NCBI RefSeq assembly: GCF_013305725.1 | Contig: NZ_CP047883.1 | Coordinates: 351,001 to 415,000 of the forward strand | Reading direction: 5' to 3' | DNA: 64,000 nt | From: Streptococcus mitis | Lineage (GTDB): Bacteria; Bacillota; Bacilli; Lactobacillales; Streptococcaceae | Part shown: piece by piece, positions 55,017-63,925 of the stretch | Layout of the letters: each line of letters begins with the position of its first letter | Numbering within the stretch: position 1 is the first letter of the stretch | The notes under the pieces: generated by a model | Seen by the model: the letters and a program-made list of their open reading frames with translations, nothing else | The model's database searches: none | What the model was told of the DNA's origin: nothing | Made by a program: the position numbers and the translations under genes

Positions 55017-56350
55017 TGGCAGATGAACGGATTCATGTCCTGCGGGATATTTTGTTAGAATTGCACAATGGTGCCTCTCCTGAGTCGGTTCAGGAGCGTT
55101 TTGATGCGACTTTTGCAGGTGTCTCAGCCATAGAGATTTCCCTCATGGAGCACGAGCTGATGAACTCAGACTCAGGTGTCACCTTTGAAGATGTCATGGA
55201 ACTCTGTGATGTCCATGCCAATCTTTTTAAAAATGCTATTAAAGGTGTCGAAGTAGAGGATACCGAGCATCCAGGTCACCCCGTTCGCGTTTTCAAAGAA
55301 GAAAATCTGGCCCTCCGTGCGGCCTTGATTCGCATTCGGAGATTGTTAGATACTTATAAATCTATGGAAGACGAGGAAATGCTGGCGGAGATGCGCAAGG
55401 GCTTGGTGCGTCAGATGGGACTTGTAGGTCAATTTGACATCCACTACCAGCGCAAGGAAGAGCTCTTTTTCCCCATCATGGAGCGCTATGGTCACGATTC
55501 ACCTCCTAAAGTTATGTGGGGAGTGGATGACCAGATTAGGGAACTCTTTCAAACAGCTTTAGCGACAGCCAAGTCACTACCAGAAGTGCCGCTTAGCACT
55601 GTAAAGGAAGATTTTGAAGCCTTTGCGACAGAGTTTGAAAGTATGATTTTCAAGGAAGAGTCCATCCTTCTTATGATTCTCCTTGAATCCTTTACTCAGG
55701 ATGACTGGCTTCAGATTGCGGAGGAGAGCGATGCCTATGGTTATGCCATCATCCGTCCATCTGAGAAATGGGTGCCAGAACGCCAGAGTTTTGTTGAGGA
55801 AAAGAGTGCAGAGGAGCCCGTACAACTAGATACGGCAGAAGGTCAAGTTCAGCAAGTTATTGATACGCCAGAAGGTCAGTTTACCATTACCTTTACCCAT
55901 AAGGAAAAGGAAACAGTGCTGGACCGCCATAGTCAACAGGCTTTTGGGAATGGCTATCTCTCAGTCGAGCAGGCCAATCTCATCCTCAATCACCTCCCCA
56001 TGGAAATTACCTTTGTCAATAAAGACTATATTTTCCAGTATTACAATGACAATGCGCCGGCTGATGAGATGATTTTCAAACGAACGCCGTCCCAAGTTGG
56101 GCGCAATGTTGAACTCTGTCATCCACCTAAGTACTTGGACAAGGTCAAGACCATCATGAAGGGGCTTCGTGAGGGAAGCAAAGACAAGTATGAAATGTGG
56201 TTCAAATCTGAGTCACGAGGCAAGTTTGTCCACATCACCTATGCCGCAGTCCATGATGAAGAGGGAGAATTCCAAGGTGTGTTGGAGTATGTTCAGGATA
56301 TCCAGCCCTACCGTGAGATTGACACGGACTATTTTCGTGGATTAGAATAA
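55016..56350 (+). CDS. DUF438/hemerythrin-like/PAS protein
   Basis: 444 residues. N-terminal DUF438 (LRDILLELHNGASPESVQERF), a central hemerythrin-like helical part with conserved histidines (MGLVGQFDIHYQRKEELFFPIME) that could hold a di-iron centre, and a C-terminal PAS domain (MEITFVNKDYIFQYYN... VELCHPPK). With the DUF1858 partner it resembles modules proposed in oxidative/nitrosative stress and Fe-S repair. Biochemical role unproven. Confidence 0.88.
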   Translation: MADERIHVLRDILLELHNGASPESVQERFDATFAGVSAIEISLMEHELMNSDSGVTFEDVMELCDVHANLFKNAIKGVEVEDTEHPGHPVRVFKEENLALRAALIRIRRLLDTYKSMEDEEMLAEMRKGLVRQMGLVGQFDIHYQRKEELFFPIMERYGHDSPPKVMWGVDDQIRELFQTALATAKSLPEVPLSTVKEDFEAFATEFESMIFKEESILLMILLESFTQDDWLQIAEESDAYGYAIIRPSEKWVPERQSFVEEKSAEEPVQLDTAEGQVQQVIDTPEGQFTITFTHKEKETVLDRHSQQAFGNGYLSVEQANLILNHLPMEITFVNKDYIFQYYNDNAPADEMIFKRTPSQVGRNVELCHPPKYLDKVKTIMKGLREGSKDKYEMWFKSESRGKFVHITYAAVHDEEGEFQGVLEYVQDIQPYREIDTDYFRGLE

Positions 56351-56359
56351 GGAGAAAAA

Positions 56360-56614
56360 ATGAGTTACGAACAAGAGTTTATGAAGGAATTTGAAGCTTG
56401 GGTCAATACCCAAATCATGATCAACGACATGGCGCATAAGGAAAGCCAAAAAGTCTACGAAGAAGACCAGGACGAGCGTGCCAAAGATGCCATGATTCGC
56501 TACGAAAGTCGCTTGGATGCCTACCAGTTCTTGCTGGGTAAATTTGAAAACTTCAAAGCAGGCAAGGGATTCCATGATTTGCCAGAAGATTTGTTTGGTG
56601 AGAGAAATTACTAA
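56360..56614 (+). CDS. DUF1912 family protein
   Basis: 84 residues, soluble, acidic and helical (MSYEQEFMKEFEAWVNTQIMINDMAHKESQKV). The DUF1912 family is confined to streptococci and lactococci, with no known function. GGAG precedes the ATG nine bases after the DUF438 gene, so it is probably in the same operon. Confidence 0.85.
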   Translation: MSYEQEFMKEFEAWVNTQIMINDMAHKESQKVYEEDQDERAKDAMIRYESRLDAYQFLLGKFENFKAGKGFHDLPEDLFGERNY

Positions 56615-56627
56615 ACGAGATAGATTC

Positions 56628-56656
56628 TTGATTTTTTACTAAAATCTTGATAGAAT
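56628..56656 (+). promoter_or_regulatory. Putative promoter of the helix-hairpin-helix gene
   Basis: TTGATT (56628-56633), 17 bases, TAGAAT (56651-56656). A terminator-like hairpin follows within ten bases, so transcription could be attenuated before the gene at 56710. Confidence 0.5.
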
Positions 56657-56665
56657 ATTTATATT

Positions 56666-56689
56666 AAATCCTTGTCAGAACAGGGATTT
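56666..56689 (+). terminator. Hairpin terminator/attenuator upstream of the helix-hairpin-helix gene
   Basis: AAATCCTTGT/ACAGGGATTT ten-base stem (one G-U), four-base loop, T-run. It may end the DUF1912 transcript or attenuate the next gene. Confidence 0.75.
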
Positions 56690-56709
56690 TTTATTGAAAG
56701 GATTTTATC

Positions 56710-57105
56710 ATGTCAAAGAAACTCAATCGTAAAAAACAATTACGAAATAGCCTCCGTCGTGCAGGTGCTTTTTCAAGTACTGTGACTAAGGTTGTAGAAG
56801 AGACAAAAAAAGTCGTGAAACGTGCAGAGCAGTCAGCAAGCCAAGCTGGTAAGGCTGTTTCTAAAAAAGTTGAGCAAGCAGTAGAAGCTACCAAAGAGCA
56901 AGCTCAAAAAGTAGCCAATTCTGTAGAAGATTTTGCAGCAAACTTGGGTGGACTTCCACTTGATCGTGCTAAGACTTTCTATGATGAAGGAATCAAGTCT
57001 GCTTCAGATTTCAAAAACTGGACTGAAAAAGAACTCCTTGCCTTGAAAGGAATCGGCCCAGCTACCATCAAGAAATTGAAAGAAAACGGCATCAAATTCA
57101 AGTAA
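56710..57105 (+). CDS. Helix-hairpin-helix protein with basic coiled-coil N-terminus
   Basis: 131 residues. The first ~75 are Lys/Ala-rich and helical (KKVVKRAEQSASQAGKAVSKKVEQAVEATKE), resembling histone-like or LEA-like segments. The C-terminal ~55 contain a helix-hairpin-helix DNA-binding motif (LLALKGIGPATIKKLKENGI). It probably binds DNA non-specifically. No operon partner; the T-box transcript starts just downstream. Confidence 0.82.
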   Translation: MSKKLNRKKQLRNSLRRAGAFSSTVTKVVEETKKVVKRAEQSASQAGKAVSKKVEQAVEATKEQAQKVANSVEDFAANLGGLPLDRAKTFYDEGIKSASDFKNWTEKELLALKGIGPATIKKLKENGIKFK

Positions 57106-57118
57106 TCTTTCTTGTCCC

Positions 57119-57147
57119 TTGCATTTCCGTCAAAATCTTGCTACAAT
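57119..57147 (+). promoter_or_regulatory. Promoter of the T-box/valS transcript
   Basis: TTGCAT (57119-57124), 17 bases, TACAAT (57142-57147), directly ahead of the T-box. Confidence 0.78.
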
Positions 57148-57150
57148 ATA

Positions 57151-57363
57151 GCCATTAGAGGTGTTTTGAATCCCACATTTTACAGAAAGTGGCGGTGCTG
57201 AGAAGTCCATAAATGTGTCAAAACTGGTTGCTAATGGATGAAAAATTGAAATAAAAGTGTCTTTTTGTTTTAAAGACGAGAGTTGCGGGCTCTGCCCGAA
57301 ATTGGGTGGTACCGCGGATAAACACATTCGTCCCTGTCATGTAGATGGCAGGGGCGATTTTTT
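57151..57363 (+). ncRNA. T-box leader (valine) controlling GNAT-kinase-valS
   Basis: The T-box core TGGGTGGTACCGCGG (57303-57317) is unmistakable, followed by a terminator stem (57329-57339 / 57346-57356) and a T-run. Stem I is closed by CATTAG/CTAATG and GTTTTGA/TCAAAAC; the internal loop on the 3' side contains GTT (57227-57229), a valine codon in the specifier position. Uncharged tRNA-Val would bind the specifier and the T-box, favour the antiterminator and allow valS expression. Confidence 0.93.
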
Positions 57364-57384
57364 GTAGAAAGCGAGGTGAGAAGA

Positions 57385-57945
57385 ATGTCAAGAGCTGAAT
57401 TACCAGAACGCTTAGAAACCGAACGGCTCGTCTTGCGAGTTCGTACAGTGACTGACGCCGAAGATATTCATGCCTACGCTAGTCTCCCAGAGGTCGCCTA
57501 TCCAGCAGGATTTCCGCCCGTCAAGACCTTGGAAGATGAGGTTTACTATCTAGAGCATATTCTGCCTGAGCGCAATCAAAAGGAAAATCTCCCAGCTGGC
57601 TATGGGCTTGTCGTCAAAGGAACAGATAAAGTCATTGGTTCGGTTGACTTCAACCACCGCTATGCGGATGATGTGCTAGAGCTTGGCTATACCTTGCATC
57701 CAGACTATTGGGGTCGAGGCTATGTACCAGAAGCAGCGCGAGCCTTGATTGACCTAGCTTTTAGAGAACTAGGTCTTCACAAGATTGAACTCTCTTGCTT
57801 TGGCTACAATATCCAAAGTCAACGAGTTGCAGAAAAACTTGGTTTTACTCTTGAAGCTCGCATCCGAGACCGTAAAGATGTTCAAGGAAACCGCTGTGAC
57901 AGTCTGATATATGGCTTGCTGAGAAGTGAGTGGGAGGGAATTTGA
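57385..57945 (+). CDS. GNAT-family N-acetyltransferase (RimJ-like)
   Basis: 186 residues from the ATG at 57385 (GAGGTGAGAAG upstream). ETERLVLR at the start, ELGYTLHPDYWGRGYVPEAARALIDLAF (acetyl-CoA site) and IELSCFGYNIQSQRVAEKLGF are the RimJ/RimL-type acetyltransferase pattern. The acceptor is unknown. It is the first gene under the valine T-box, an unusual companion for valS. Its stop overlaps the next start (TGATG). Confidence 0.9.
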   Translation: MSRAELPERLETERLVLRVRTVTDAEDIHAYASLPEVAYPAGFPPVKTLEDEVYYLEHILPERNQKENLPAGYGLVVKGTDKVIGSVDFNHRYADDVLELGYTLHPDYWGRGYVPEAARALIDLAFRELGLHKIELSCFGYNIQSQRVAEKLGFTLEARIRDRKDVQGNRCDSLIYGLLRSEWEGI

Positions 57946-58523
57946 TGCATCTTTTCATCATTGGTGCTCCGGCCTCAGGAAAAATGACGATTGGTCAAGA
58001 ACTATCTCGACTGACGGATTCTACCCTCTTTTATAACCATCAAGCCATCGATTTTGCACTAGAAATCTATCAGGATTATACAGAGGAGATGTGGGAATTT
58101 GTTCGTGGAATTACCTTTTCTTTCCTTGGAGCAAGTGCAAGAAATCAGCGATCAGTAATTTTAACAGACGTAATTGATTTTTCAAATCAGTACCAGCTGA
58201 TGTATTTAAAGCAAATTCAAGATTTGTTGAATGACTATCATCAAGAGATTCTTTTTGTGGAGTTGGAAACAAGTCTTGAAGAGCGCTTACGTCGAAATCG
58301 AACGGAGAACCGGTTGAAGCACAAACCCTTAAAACGACATATTGAGTTATCTGAAAGAGAAATTTTAGAGACCGCTGAAACACTTCAATTAAATTCCCAA
58401 CATCAACCGAATGAGCTGCACCACTACTTTAAAATAAATAATACGAATTTGTCTGCAGAAGAAGCTGCTAAGCAAATTCAAGATAAAATGAATACAATAG
58501 AGAAAGGACAAACACATGTCTAA
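57945..58523 (+). CDS. P-loop kinase-like protein
   Basis: 192 residues from the ATG at 57945, which shares one base with the GNAT stop; five upstream codons are in frame. A Walker A motif (GAPASGKMT) and overall size fit small-molecule kinases of the shikimate/gluconate kinase class. The [17 protein letters not shown] segment could be the lid. The substrate cannot be told. It overlaps valS by eight bases. Confidence 0.82.
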   Translation: MHLFIIGAPASGKMTIGQELSRLTDSTLFYNHQAIDFALEIYQDYTEEMWEFVRGITFSFLGASARNQRSVILTDVIDFSNQYQLMYLKQIQDLLNDYHQEILFVELETSLEERLRRNRTENRLKHKPLKRHIELSEREILETAETLQLNSQHQPNELHHYFKINNTNLSAEEAAKQIQDKMNTIEKGQTHV

Positions 58524-61167
58524 AGAACTTTCACCTAAATACAATCCAGCCGAGGTTGAGGCTGGTCGTTACCAAAAATGGCTTGACGAAGATGTTTTCA
58601 AGCCTTCAGGCGATCAAAAGGCTAAGCCTTATTCAATCGTGATTCCACCACCAAACGTAACTGGTAAACTCCACCTTGGTCACGCTTGGGATACGACTTT
58701 GCAGGATATTATCATCCGTCAAAAACGCATGCAAGGGTTTGATACTCTTTGGCTTCCAGGTATGGACCACGCGGGGATTGCCACTCAGGCTAAGGTTGAG
58801 GAGCGCTTGCGTGGTGAGGGCATTAGCCGTTATGACCTTGGTCGTGAGTCTTTCTTGACGAAAGTCTGGGAATGGAAAGACGAATATGCGACTACCATCA
58901 AGGAACAGTGGGGCAAGATGGGGCTCTCTGTAGACTATTCTCGCGAGCGTTTCACTCTTGATGAAGGTTTGTCAAAAGCCGTTCGCAAGGTCTTTGTGGA
59001 CCTTTACAAGAAAGGCTGGATCTACCGTGGTGAGTTTATCATCAACTGGGACCCAGCAGCTCGCACTGCCCTTTCTGATATCGAGGTGATTCACAAGGAC
59101 GTCGAAGGTGCCTTCTACCACATGAATTATATGCTGGAAGACGGTTCGCGCGCCCTTGAAGTTGCGACCACTCGTCCTGAGACCATGTTTGGGGACGTTG
59201 CCGTTGCGGTCAATCCAGAAGATCCACGCTACAAGGACTTGATCGGTAAAAACGTCATCCTTCCAATCGCTAATAAATTGATCCCAATCGTTGGGGATGA
59301 GCATGCTGATCCTGAGTTTGGTACTGGTGTTGTTAAAATCACCCCTGCCCACGATCCAAACGACTTCTTGGTTGGTCAACGCCACAACTTGCCACAAGTC
59401 AACGTCATGAACGACGACGGAACTATGAATGACTTGGCCTTCGAATTTGCAGGCATGGACCGTTTTGAAGCTCGTAAGGCAGTTATTGCTAAGCTGGAAG
59501 AAATCGGTGCCCTTGTTAAAATCGAAAAACGTGTCCACAGTGTTGGTCACTCAGAGCGTACAGGTGTTGTGGTGGAGCCACGCTTGTCTACTCAGTGGTT
59601 CGTCAAGATGGATCAATTGGCCAAGAATGCTATTGCCAACCAAGACACAGAAGACAAGGTAGAATTCTACCCGCCACGTTTCAACGATACCTTCCTCCAA
59701 TGGATGGAAAATGTCCACGACTGGGTTATCTCTCGTCAGCTCTGGTGGGGTCACCAAATCCCTGCTTGGTACAATGCTGAGGGTGAAATGTACGTCGGTG
59801 AAGAAGCGCCAGAAGGTGACGGATGGACTCAGGACGAAGATGTCTTGGATACTTGGTTCAGTTCAGCCCTTTGGCCATTCTCAACCATGGGCTGGCCTGA
59901 TGTCGACTCAGAAGACTTCAAACGTTACTTCCCAACTTCAACCTTGGTTACAGGTTACGACATCATCTTCTTCTGGGTATCTCGTATGATCTTTCAATCA
60001 TTGGAATTCACTGGTCGTCAGCCATTCCAAAACGTTCTGATCCACGGTCTTATCCGTGACGAGCAAGGACGTAAGATGTCTAAATCTCTTGGCAATGGGA
60101 TTGACCCAATGGATGTTATTGAGAAATACGGTGCAGATGCCCTTCGTTGGTTCCTTTCAAATGGTTCTGCACCAGGGCAAGACGTGCGCTTCTCTTACGA
60201 GAAAATGGATGCTTCATGGAACTTCATCAACAAGATCTGGAACATCTCTCGCTACATCCTCATGAACAATGAAGGTTTGACTCTTGAGCAAGCAACTGCC
60301 AATGTGGAAAAAGTTGTCAACAAGGAAGCTGGTAATGTCACAGACCGCTGGATTCTCCACAACCTCAATGAAACGATCGGAAAAGCTACTGCCAACTTTG
60401 ATAAGTTTGAGTTTGGTGTCGCTGGACACATCCTCTACAACTTCATTTGGGATGAATTTGCGGACTGGTATGTTGAGTTGACTAAGGAAGTCCTTTATAG
60501 TGATAATGAAGAAGAGAAAGTCATCACACGCTCTGTTCTCCTTTATACTTTGGACAAGATTCTTCGTCTCCTTCACCCAATCATGCCATTCGTGACAGAG
60601 GAAATCTTTGGACAAATCTCAGAAGGTTCTATCGTTACAGCAGAATACCCAACTGTCAACTCAGCCTTTGAAGACCTTGCTGCCCACACTGGTGTGGAAA
60701 GTCTTAAAGACTTGATTCGTGCAGTTCGTAATGCGCGTGCAGAAGTAAACGTAGCTCCAAGCAAGCCAATCACCATCCTTGTTAAGACAAGCGATAGTGA
60801 CTTGGAAGCCTTCTTTAACAGCAATGTCAACTACATCAAACGCTTCACAAATCCAGAACACCTGGAAATCGCATCAACTATTCCTGCACCTGAACTCGCT
60901 ATGTCAAGCGTCATCACAGGAGCAGAAATCTACCTGCCACTCGCTGACCTCCTCAATGTCGAAGAAGAACTCGCTCGTCTCGACAAGGAACTCGCTAAAT
61001 GGCAAAAAGAACTGGATATGGTCGGTAAGAAACTCTCTAACGAACGCTTCGTAGCCAATGCCAAACCAGAAGTCGTCCAAAAAGAACGCGACAAACAAGC
61101 CGACTACCAAGCTAAATACGACGCGACCGTCGCACGTATTGATGAGATGAAGAAGTTGGTGAAATAA
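58516..61167 (+). CDS. valS: Valyl-tRNA synthetase
   Basis: 883 residues. Class I synthetase motifs: HLGH (TGKLHLGHA) and KMSKS ([11 protein letters not shown]). The CP1 editing domain, anticodon-binding helical domain and C-terminal coiled-coil arm ([22 protein letters not shown]) are present at normal length. It charges tRNA-Val and removes mischarged Thr. Regulated by the valine T-box at 57151. Confidence 0.97.
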   Translation: MSKELSPKYNPAEVEAGRYQKWLDEDVFKPSGDQKAKPYSIVIPPPNVTGKLHLGHAWDTTLQDIIIRQKRMQGFDTLWLPGMDHAGIATQAKVEERLRGEGISRYDLGRESFLTKVWEWKDEYATTIKEQWGKMGLSVDYSRERFTLDEGLSKAVRKVFVDLYKKGWIYRGEFIINWDPAARTALSDIEVIHKDVEGAFYHMNYMLEDGSRALEVATTRPETMFGDVAVAVNPEDPRYKDLIGKNVILPIANKLIPIVGDEHADPEFGTGVVKITPAHDPNDFLVGQRHNLPQVNVMNDDGTMNDLAFEFAGMDRFEARKAVIAKLEEIGALVKIEKRVHSVGHSERTGVVVEPRLSTQWFVKMDQLAKNAIANQDTEDKVEFYPPRFNDTFLQWMENVHDWVISRQLWWGHQIPAWYNAEGEMYVGEEAPEGDGWTQDEDVLDTWFSSALWPFSTMGWPDVDSEDFKRYFPTSTLVTGYDIIFFWVSRMIFQSLEFTGRQPFQNVLIHGLIRDEQGRKMSKSLGNGIDPMDVIEKYGADALRWFLSNGSAPGQDVRFSYEKMDASWNFINKIWNISRYILMNNEGLTLEQATANVEKVVNKEAGNVTDRWILHNLNETIGKATANFDKFEFGVAGHILYNFIWDEFADWYVELTKEVLYSDNEEEKVITRSVLLYTLDKILRLLHPIMPFVTEEIFGQISEGSIVTAEYPTVNSAFEDLAAHTGVESLKDLIRAVRNARAEVNVAPSKPITILVKTSDSDLEAFFNSNVNYIKRFTNPEHLEIASTIPAPELAMSSVITGAEIYLPLADLLNVEEELARLDKELAKWQKELDMVGKKLSNERFVANAKPEVVQKERDKQADYQAKYDATVARIDEMKKLVK

Positions 61168-61186
61168 GTAATTATATAAATATAAT

Positions 61187-61223
61187 AAAACGCAGTGTAA
61201 AAACTGTGTTTTTTTGGTATAAT
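61187..61223 (+). terminator. valS terminator overlapping the next promoter
   Basis: Stem AAAACGCAGT/ACTGTGTTTT (61187-61196 / 61203-61212) and T-run. A perfect -10, TATAAT (61218-61223), follows five bases later and probably starts the AT-rich two-gene cassette. Confidence 0.8.
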
Positions 61224-61258
61224 GCTTACAATAGTAACTGTAATTAGGAGAAAAATTA

Positions 61259-62290
61259 ATGGAATTAAAACAAGCTACTATTTATACAATTGATAGGCAA
61301 AATAATATTACAATAAAAAATATACCAGATGATAGTATAAAATTTGATGATTACTTTCATGAAATTCTTATCACTATGGCAGATAATAAAATTGTTAAGA
61401 ACTATAAATCAAAGGCAGTAACGACGCAAGTCTTAAATTGTATTAAAAAGATAATAGATAATCAAAACGAACCAACTGATTGTGAAGTATTTTTTGAATC
61501 AATTTCTAAAAGGTTGTTGGAGAAAGAATTGTGGGCACAAAGTAAAATAGAAAAAATGCAAAAATCTGTTCAAGTTGGGTCACTAATGCAAGCTTTGTTC
61601 TATGATGGTGATAACGAAAGATATATGTTTTTACTTGCAAAAGTAGCTCACATTGTTTTTGTGAATCAAGTAGGTTTATCAGATACACAAGGTTTTCCAA
61701 AAGATATTAAAATTTACAAATCGGCAACTTTTTATATTGATGAAACTAGTAACGAAGAGATTGGAGTTCAACTACACCAAGATACAATTACTAAGTATTG
61801 GTATGATGAATTTCTTGAGTTAATTGAATTGACTAATGATGAGGAAAACACAAAAAACGCTTTTAATGCTATTGATGGTTTCTTGAATAGAAAAATTAAG
61901 CAAAAATATCCAAAAGATCGAGCTTTTTTAAGGAATTCTTTTATCCATTATTTTAGAACAAATGCTACTATGGATTATGATTCTATGATCGATGACATTT
62001 TTAATGATTATTCTCCTATTGATGAATTATTTCCAAGAGAACAATTTAAAAATGAATTACTTGAATTACCAGAAAAGAAAAAATTTGAGAGGAATTTTCA
62101 GGTAGTTGCCGATATTGTAAAGGCTAGAATCCGTACAAATTATGAAGTATACCCGGGCATAAGATTAACAGTTTCAGAAAATAGAGAAGTTATTGAAACT
62201 TATATTGAACAAGGGAAAAAGTATTTAAAAATACAAGTTACCGATGAAACGACTTATTTAGAATTTACGCATAGAAATGACAATATATGA
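61259..62290 (+). CDS. Unknown protein of the AT-rich two-gene cassette (nucleoid-associated-like?)
   Basis: 343 residues, soluble, acidic, no signal or membrane segment. Start after TAGGAG. The middle part (LLAKVAHIVFVNQVG..., then D.ITKYWYDEFLELIELTNDEENTKNAFNAID) and the end (YIEQGKKYLKIQVTDET) faintly resemble the 37-kDa nucleoid-associated (NdpA/NA37) family. This is a weak by-eye resemblance. It overlaps the next gene by 14 bases. The DNA is visibly more AT-rich than its neighbours, with many ATA, TTA and AAT codons, suggesting transfer. A DNA- or RNA-binding sensor paired with a membrane effector is one possible reading. Confidence 0.72.
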   Translation: MELKQATIYTIDRQNNITIKNIPDDSIKFDDYFHEILITMADNKIVKNYKSKAVTTQVLNCIKKIIDNQNEPTDCEVFFESISKRLLEKELWAQSKIEKMQKSVQVGSLMQALFYDGDNERYMFLLAKVAHIVFVNQVGLSDTQGFPKDIKIYKSATFYIDETSNEEIGVQLHQDTITKYWYDEFLELIELTNDEENTKNAFNAIDGFLNRKIKQKYPKDRAFLRNSFIHYFRTNATMDYDSMIDDIFNDYSPIDELFPREQFKNELLELPEKKKFERNFQVVADIVKARIRTNYEVYPGIRLTVSENREVIETYIEQGKKYLKIQVTDETTYLEFTHRNDNI

Positions 62291-63701
62291 TATTCTATTA
62301 GAAAAATTTAAAACTGATGATGATCGACTTTATTTTGAAGCTAAACAATCATTTTCTCTGAAAGCACTACCTAGGATTTCGTTCTTTAAAACTCTTATAA
62401 AAGCAGTATCAGAACGAGATAAAATAATAATTAATTTAACTAATGATGCAGGGCGAGAGCTGCGGATTGATAATGTAACACAGAATGATGTTTATATAGA
62501 TTTTATATCTGATTCTGATCAAATTGATGTAACTATTTCTATTAATAAGAATGTTTTAAATCATACTCTATCAATCTTTAATTACAATAAGTTTATTGAT
62601 AATCTAAGCAAACTTGATAACACTGATTTTCTGAATTTTTTAAGTTCGATAATAACTAGCAATACAGAGTATATTTTTTTTGAAGTTTATGATAACGATA
62701 TGCTTGGTAAAGCATATCGAACAGAAACTATATTTTTTAAATATTATGAAGATAAGTGTTTTGAATGTTCGAAAATAAATAGATTAGAATTATTTTCGAA
62801 AGTATTGTTTACTAATAATTTTTTTAATTTAAATGAGTTTCCCTTACTTCCAAATGATTTTCATATAGTCAGTAGTGAGTTCGACTCTAGAATAAAAGAA
62901 TTGTTTCAAAAATGGGAGATACTATTTTCATTTATCTATCTAGCTTCTTTTTCATTTCTTCACAAAGAGAAATTAAATTTATCGAAAAATGCAACAAAGA
63001 ACATAACAGATGTTATAAATATAAATCAATTTTCTTTTTTATATACTAAAGAAATATATGATATTTTTAGTTGGATTTACCATGATGATATTTATCTGGA
63101 TAAACTTACAATAGCAAGAGAAGTGATAGAATCACCAACATTTCATTTTAGTGATTTAAAATTAAGTGTGAGAGATGTTTCAAGGGCTTATAATTTATAT
63201 ATAAAAAATAATGTGAGCGAATATCTAAGTGCTAAAAAGGATATAGGTGATTTTATAGTACATACACTGTATGAAATGGATCAGTATCGTAATGTTATAA
63301 TTGGTAGTTTTAGTAATAACTTTGTTGCGTTAGTAGCATTTATTACGACTACTATGATAGCTAATATTGTATCTGATTCTCCTCTAGATAATATTTTTAG
63401 TAAAGATATTCTATGGTTGTTGCTGTTCGCGCTGCTAGGTTCTTTAATTTATTGTTATTTATCTAATAAAAAATTTAATAAAGATATAACAGATTTTAAT
63501 AAAGTCTTTGAGAGATTAAAAAATAATTATAAAGATATTTTGACAGAGGAAGATATTGGTAGTTTATTTTCTGAATCTGAATTTAAACAGCAAGTCGAAA
63601 ATATATCAGAGATTAGACTGAATATAAATATTATTTGGATTATATCTTCTATTGTACTAATTTTTTTAACTGTTTTTGCGTTATATAAGAAATATGTTTA
63701 A
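62277..63701 (+). CDS. Unknown protein with C-terminal membrane helices, partner of the cassette
   Basis: 474 residues. About 340 N-terminal residues are soluble, Asp/Asn/Phe/Ile-rich and match nothing I recognise. Then come membrane helices at about 340-365 (VIIGSFSNNFVALVAFITTTMIANIV), 378-395 (ILWLLLFALLGSLIYCYL) and 452-470 (IIWIISSIVLIFLTVFALY), the last two separated by a charged helical stretch. The start lies inside the upstream gene, so the pair is translationally coupled and probably acts together. The large cytosolic domain plus C-terminal helices is a layout shared with several abortive-infection effectors, but function is unproven. Confidence 0.72.
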   Translation: MTIYDILLEKFKTDDDRLYFEAKQSFSLKALPRISFFKTLIKAVSERDKIIINLTNDAGRELRIDNVTQNDVYIDFISDSDQIDVTISINKNVLNHTLSIFNYNKFIDNLSKLDNTDFLNFLSSIITSNTEYIFFEVYDNDMLGKAYRTETIFFKYYEDKCFECSKINRLELFSKVLFTNNFFNLNEFPLLPNDFHIVSSEFDSRIKELFQKWEILFSFIYLASFSFLHKEKLNLSKNATKNITDVININQFSFLYTKEIYDIFSWIYHDDIYLDKLTIAREVIESPTFHFSDLKLSVRDVSRAYNLYIKNNVSEYLSAKKDIGDFIVHTLYEMDQYRNVIIGSFSNNFVALVAFITTTMIANIVSDSPLDNIFSKDILWLLLFALLGSLIYCYLSNKKFNKDITDFNKVFERLKNNYKDILTEEDIGSLFSESEFKQQVENISEIRLNINIIWIISSIVLIFLTVFALYKKYV

Positions 63702-63773
63702 TCTATTTTGGGAATGCGAGGATTTACATACCAGATTTTGTTAGTTCGAACCGACCTGAGAAGTACAATATTG

Positions 63774-63875
63774 TTACTTAATTTCATATACCATTGCATC
63801 GAATTCATCTGGATTGATACCGAAAATCCACCAAGCGACACCATCGGCTGGGTAGCAAAGAAATAAAAAGTCCTG
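63774..63875 (-). pseudogene. Short coding remnant downstream of the valS-site cassette
   Basis: About 33 minus-strand codons run between two stops and read like a protein C-terminus (LFLCYPADGVAWWIFG, then INPDEFDAMVYEIK and a stop). There is no start or ribosome site. The composition is protein-like, so this may be the tail of a lost gene. Parent family unidentified. Confidence 0.35.
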
Positions 63876-63896
63876 TCACTTTCTCTCATTTAACCT

Positions 63897-63925
63897 TTGA
63901 CTATTCCGCAAAATTATCGTAAAAT
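63897..63925 (+). promoter_or_regulatory. Promoter of a gene beyond the window
   Basis: TTGACT (63897-63902), 17 bases, TAAAAT (63920-63925). A leader hairpin CAGAGT/ACTCTG (63950-63955 / 63962-63967) and a GAGGAG ribosome site (63985-63990) follow; a TTG at 63998 could be the start codon of the next gene. Confidence 0.6.

Noticed and set aside
61259..63701. Cassette as a Kiwa system (KwaA-KwaB)
   Set aside because: Kiwa pairs a small four-helix protein with a DUF4868 protein of about 315 residues; here the membrane partner is 474 residues with only C-terminal helices, so size and layout do not fit without a sequence match.
63721..63770. TTCGAACC resembling a tRNA T-loop
   Set aside because: The flanking five-base T-stem does not pair and no D- or anticodon arm or acceptor stem can be drawn.
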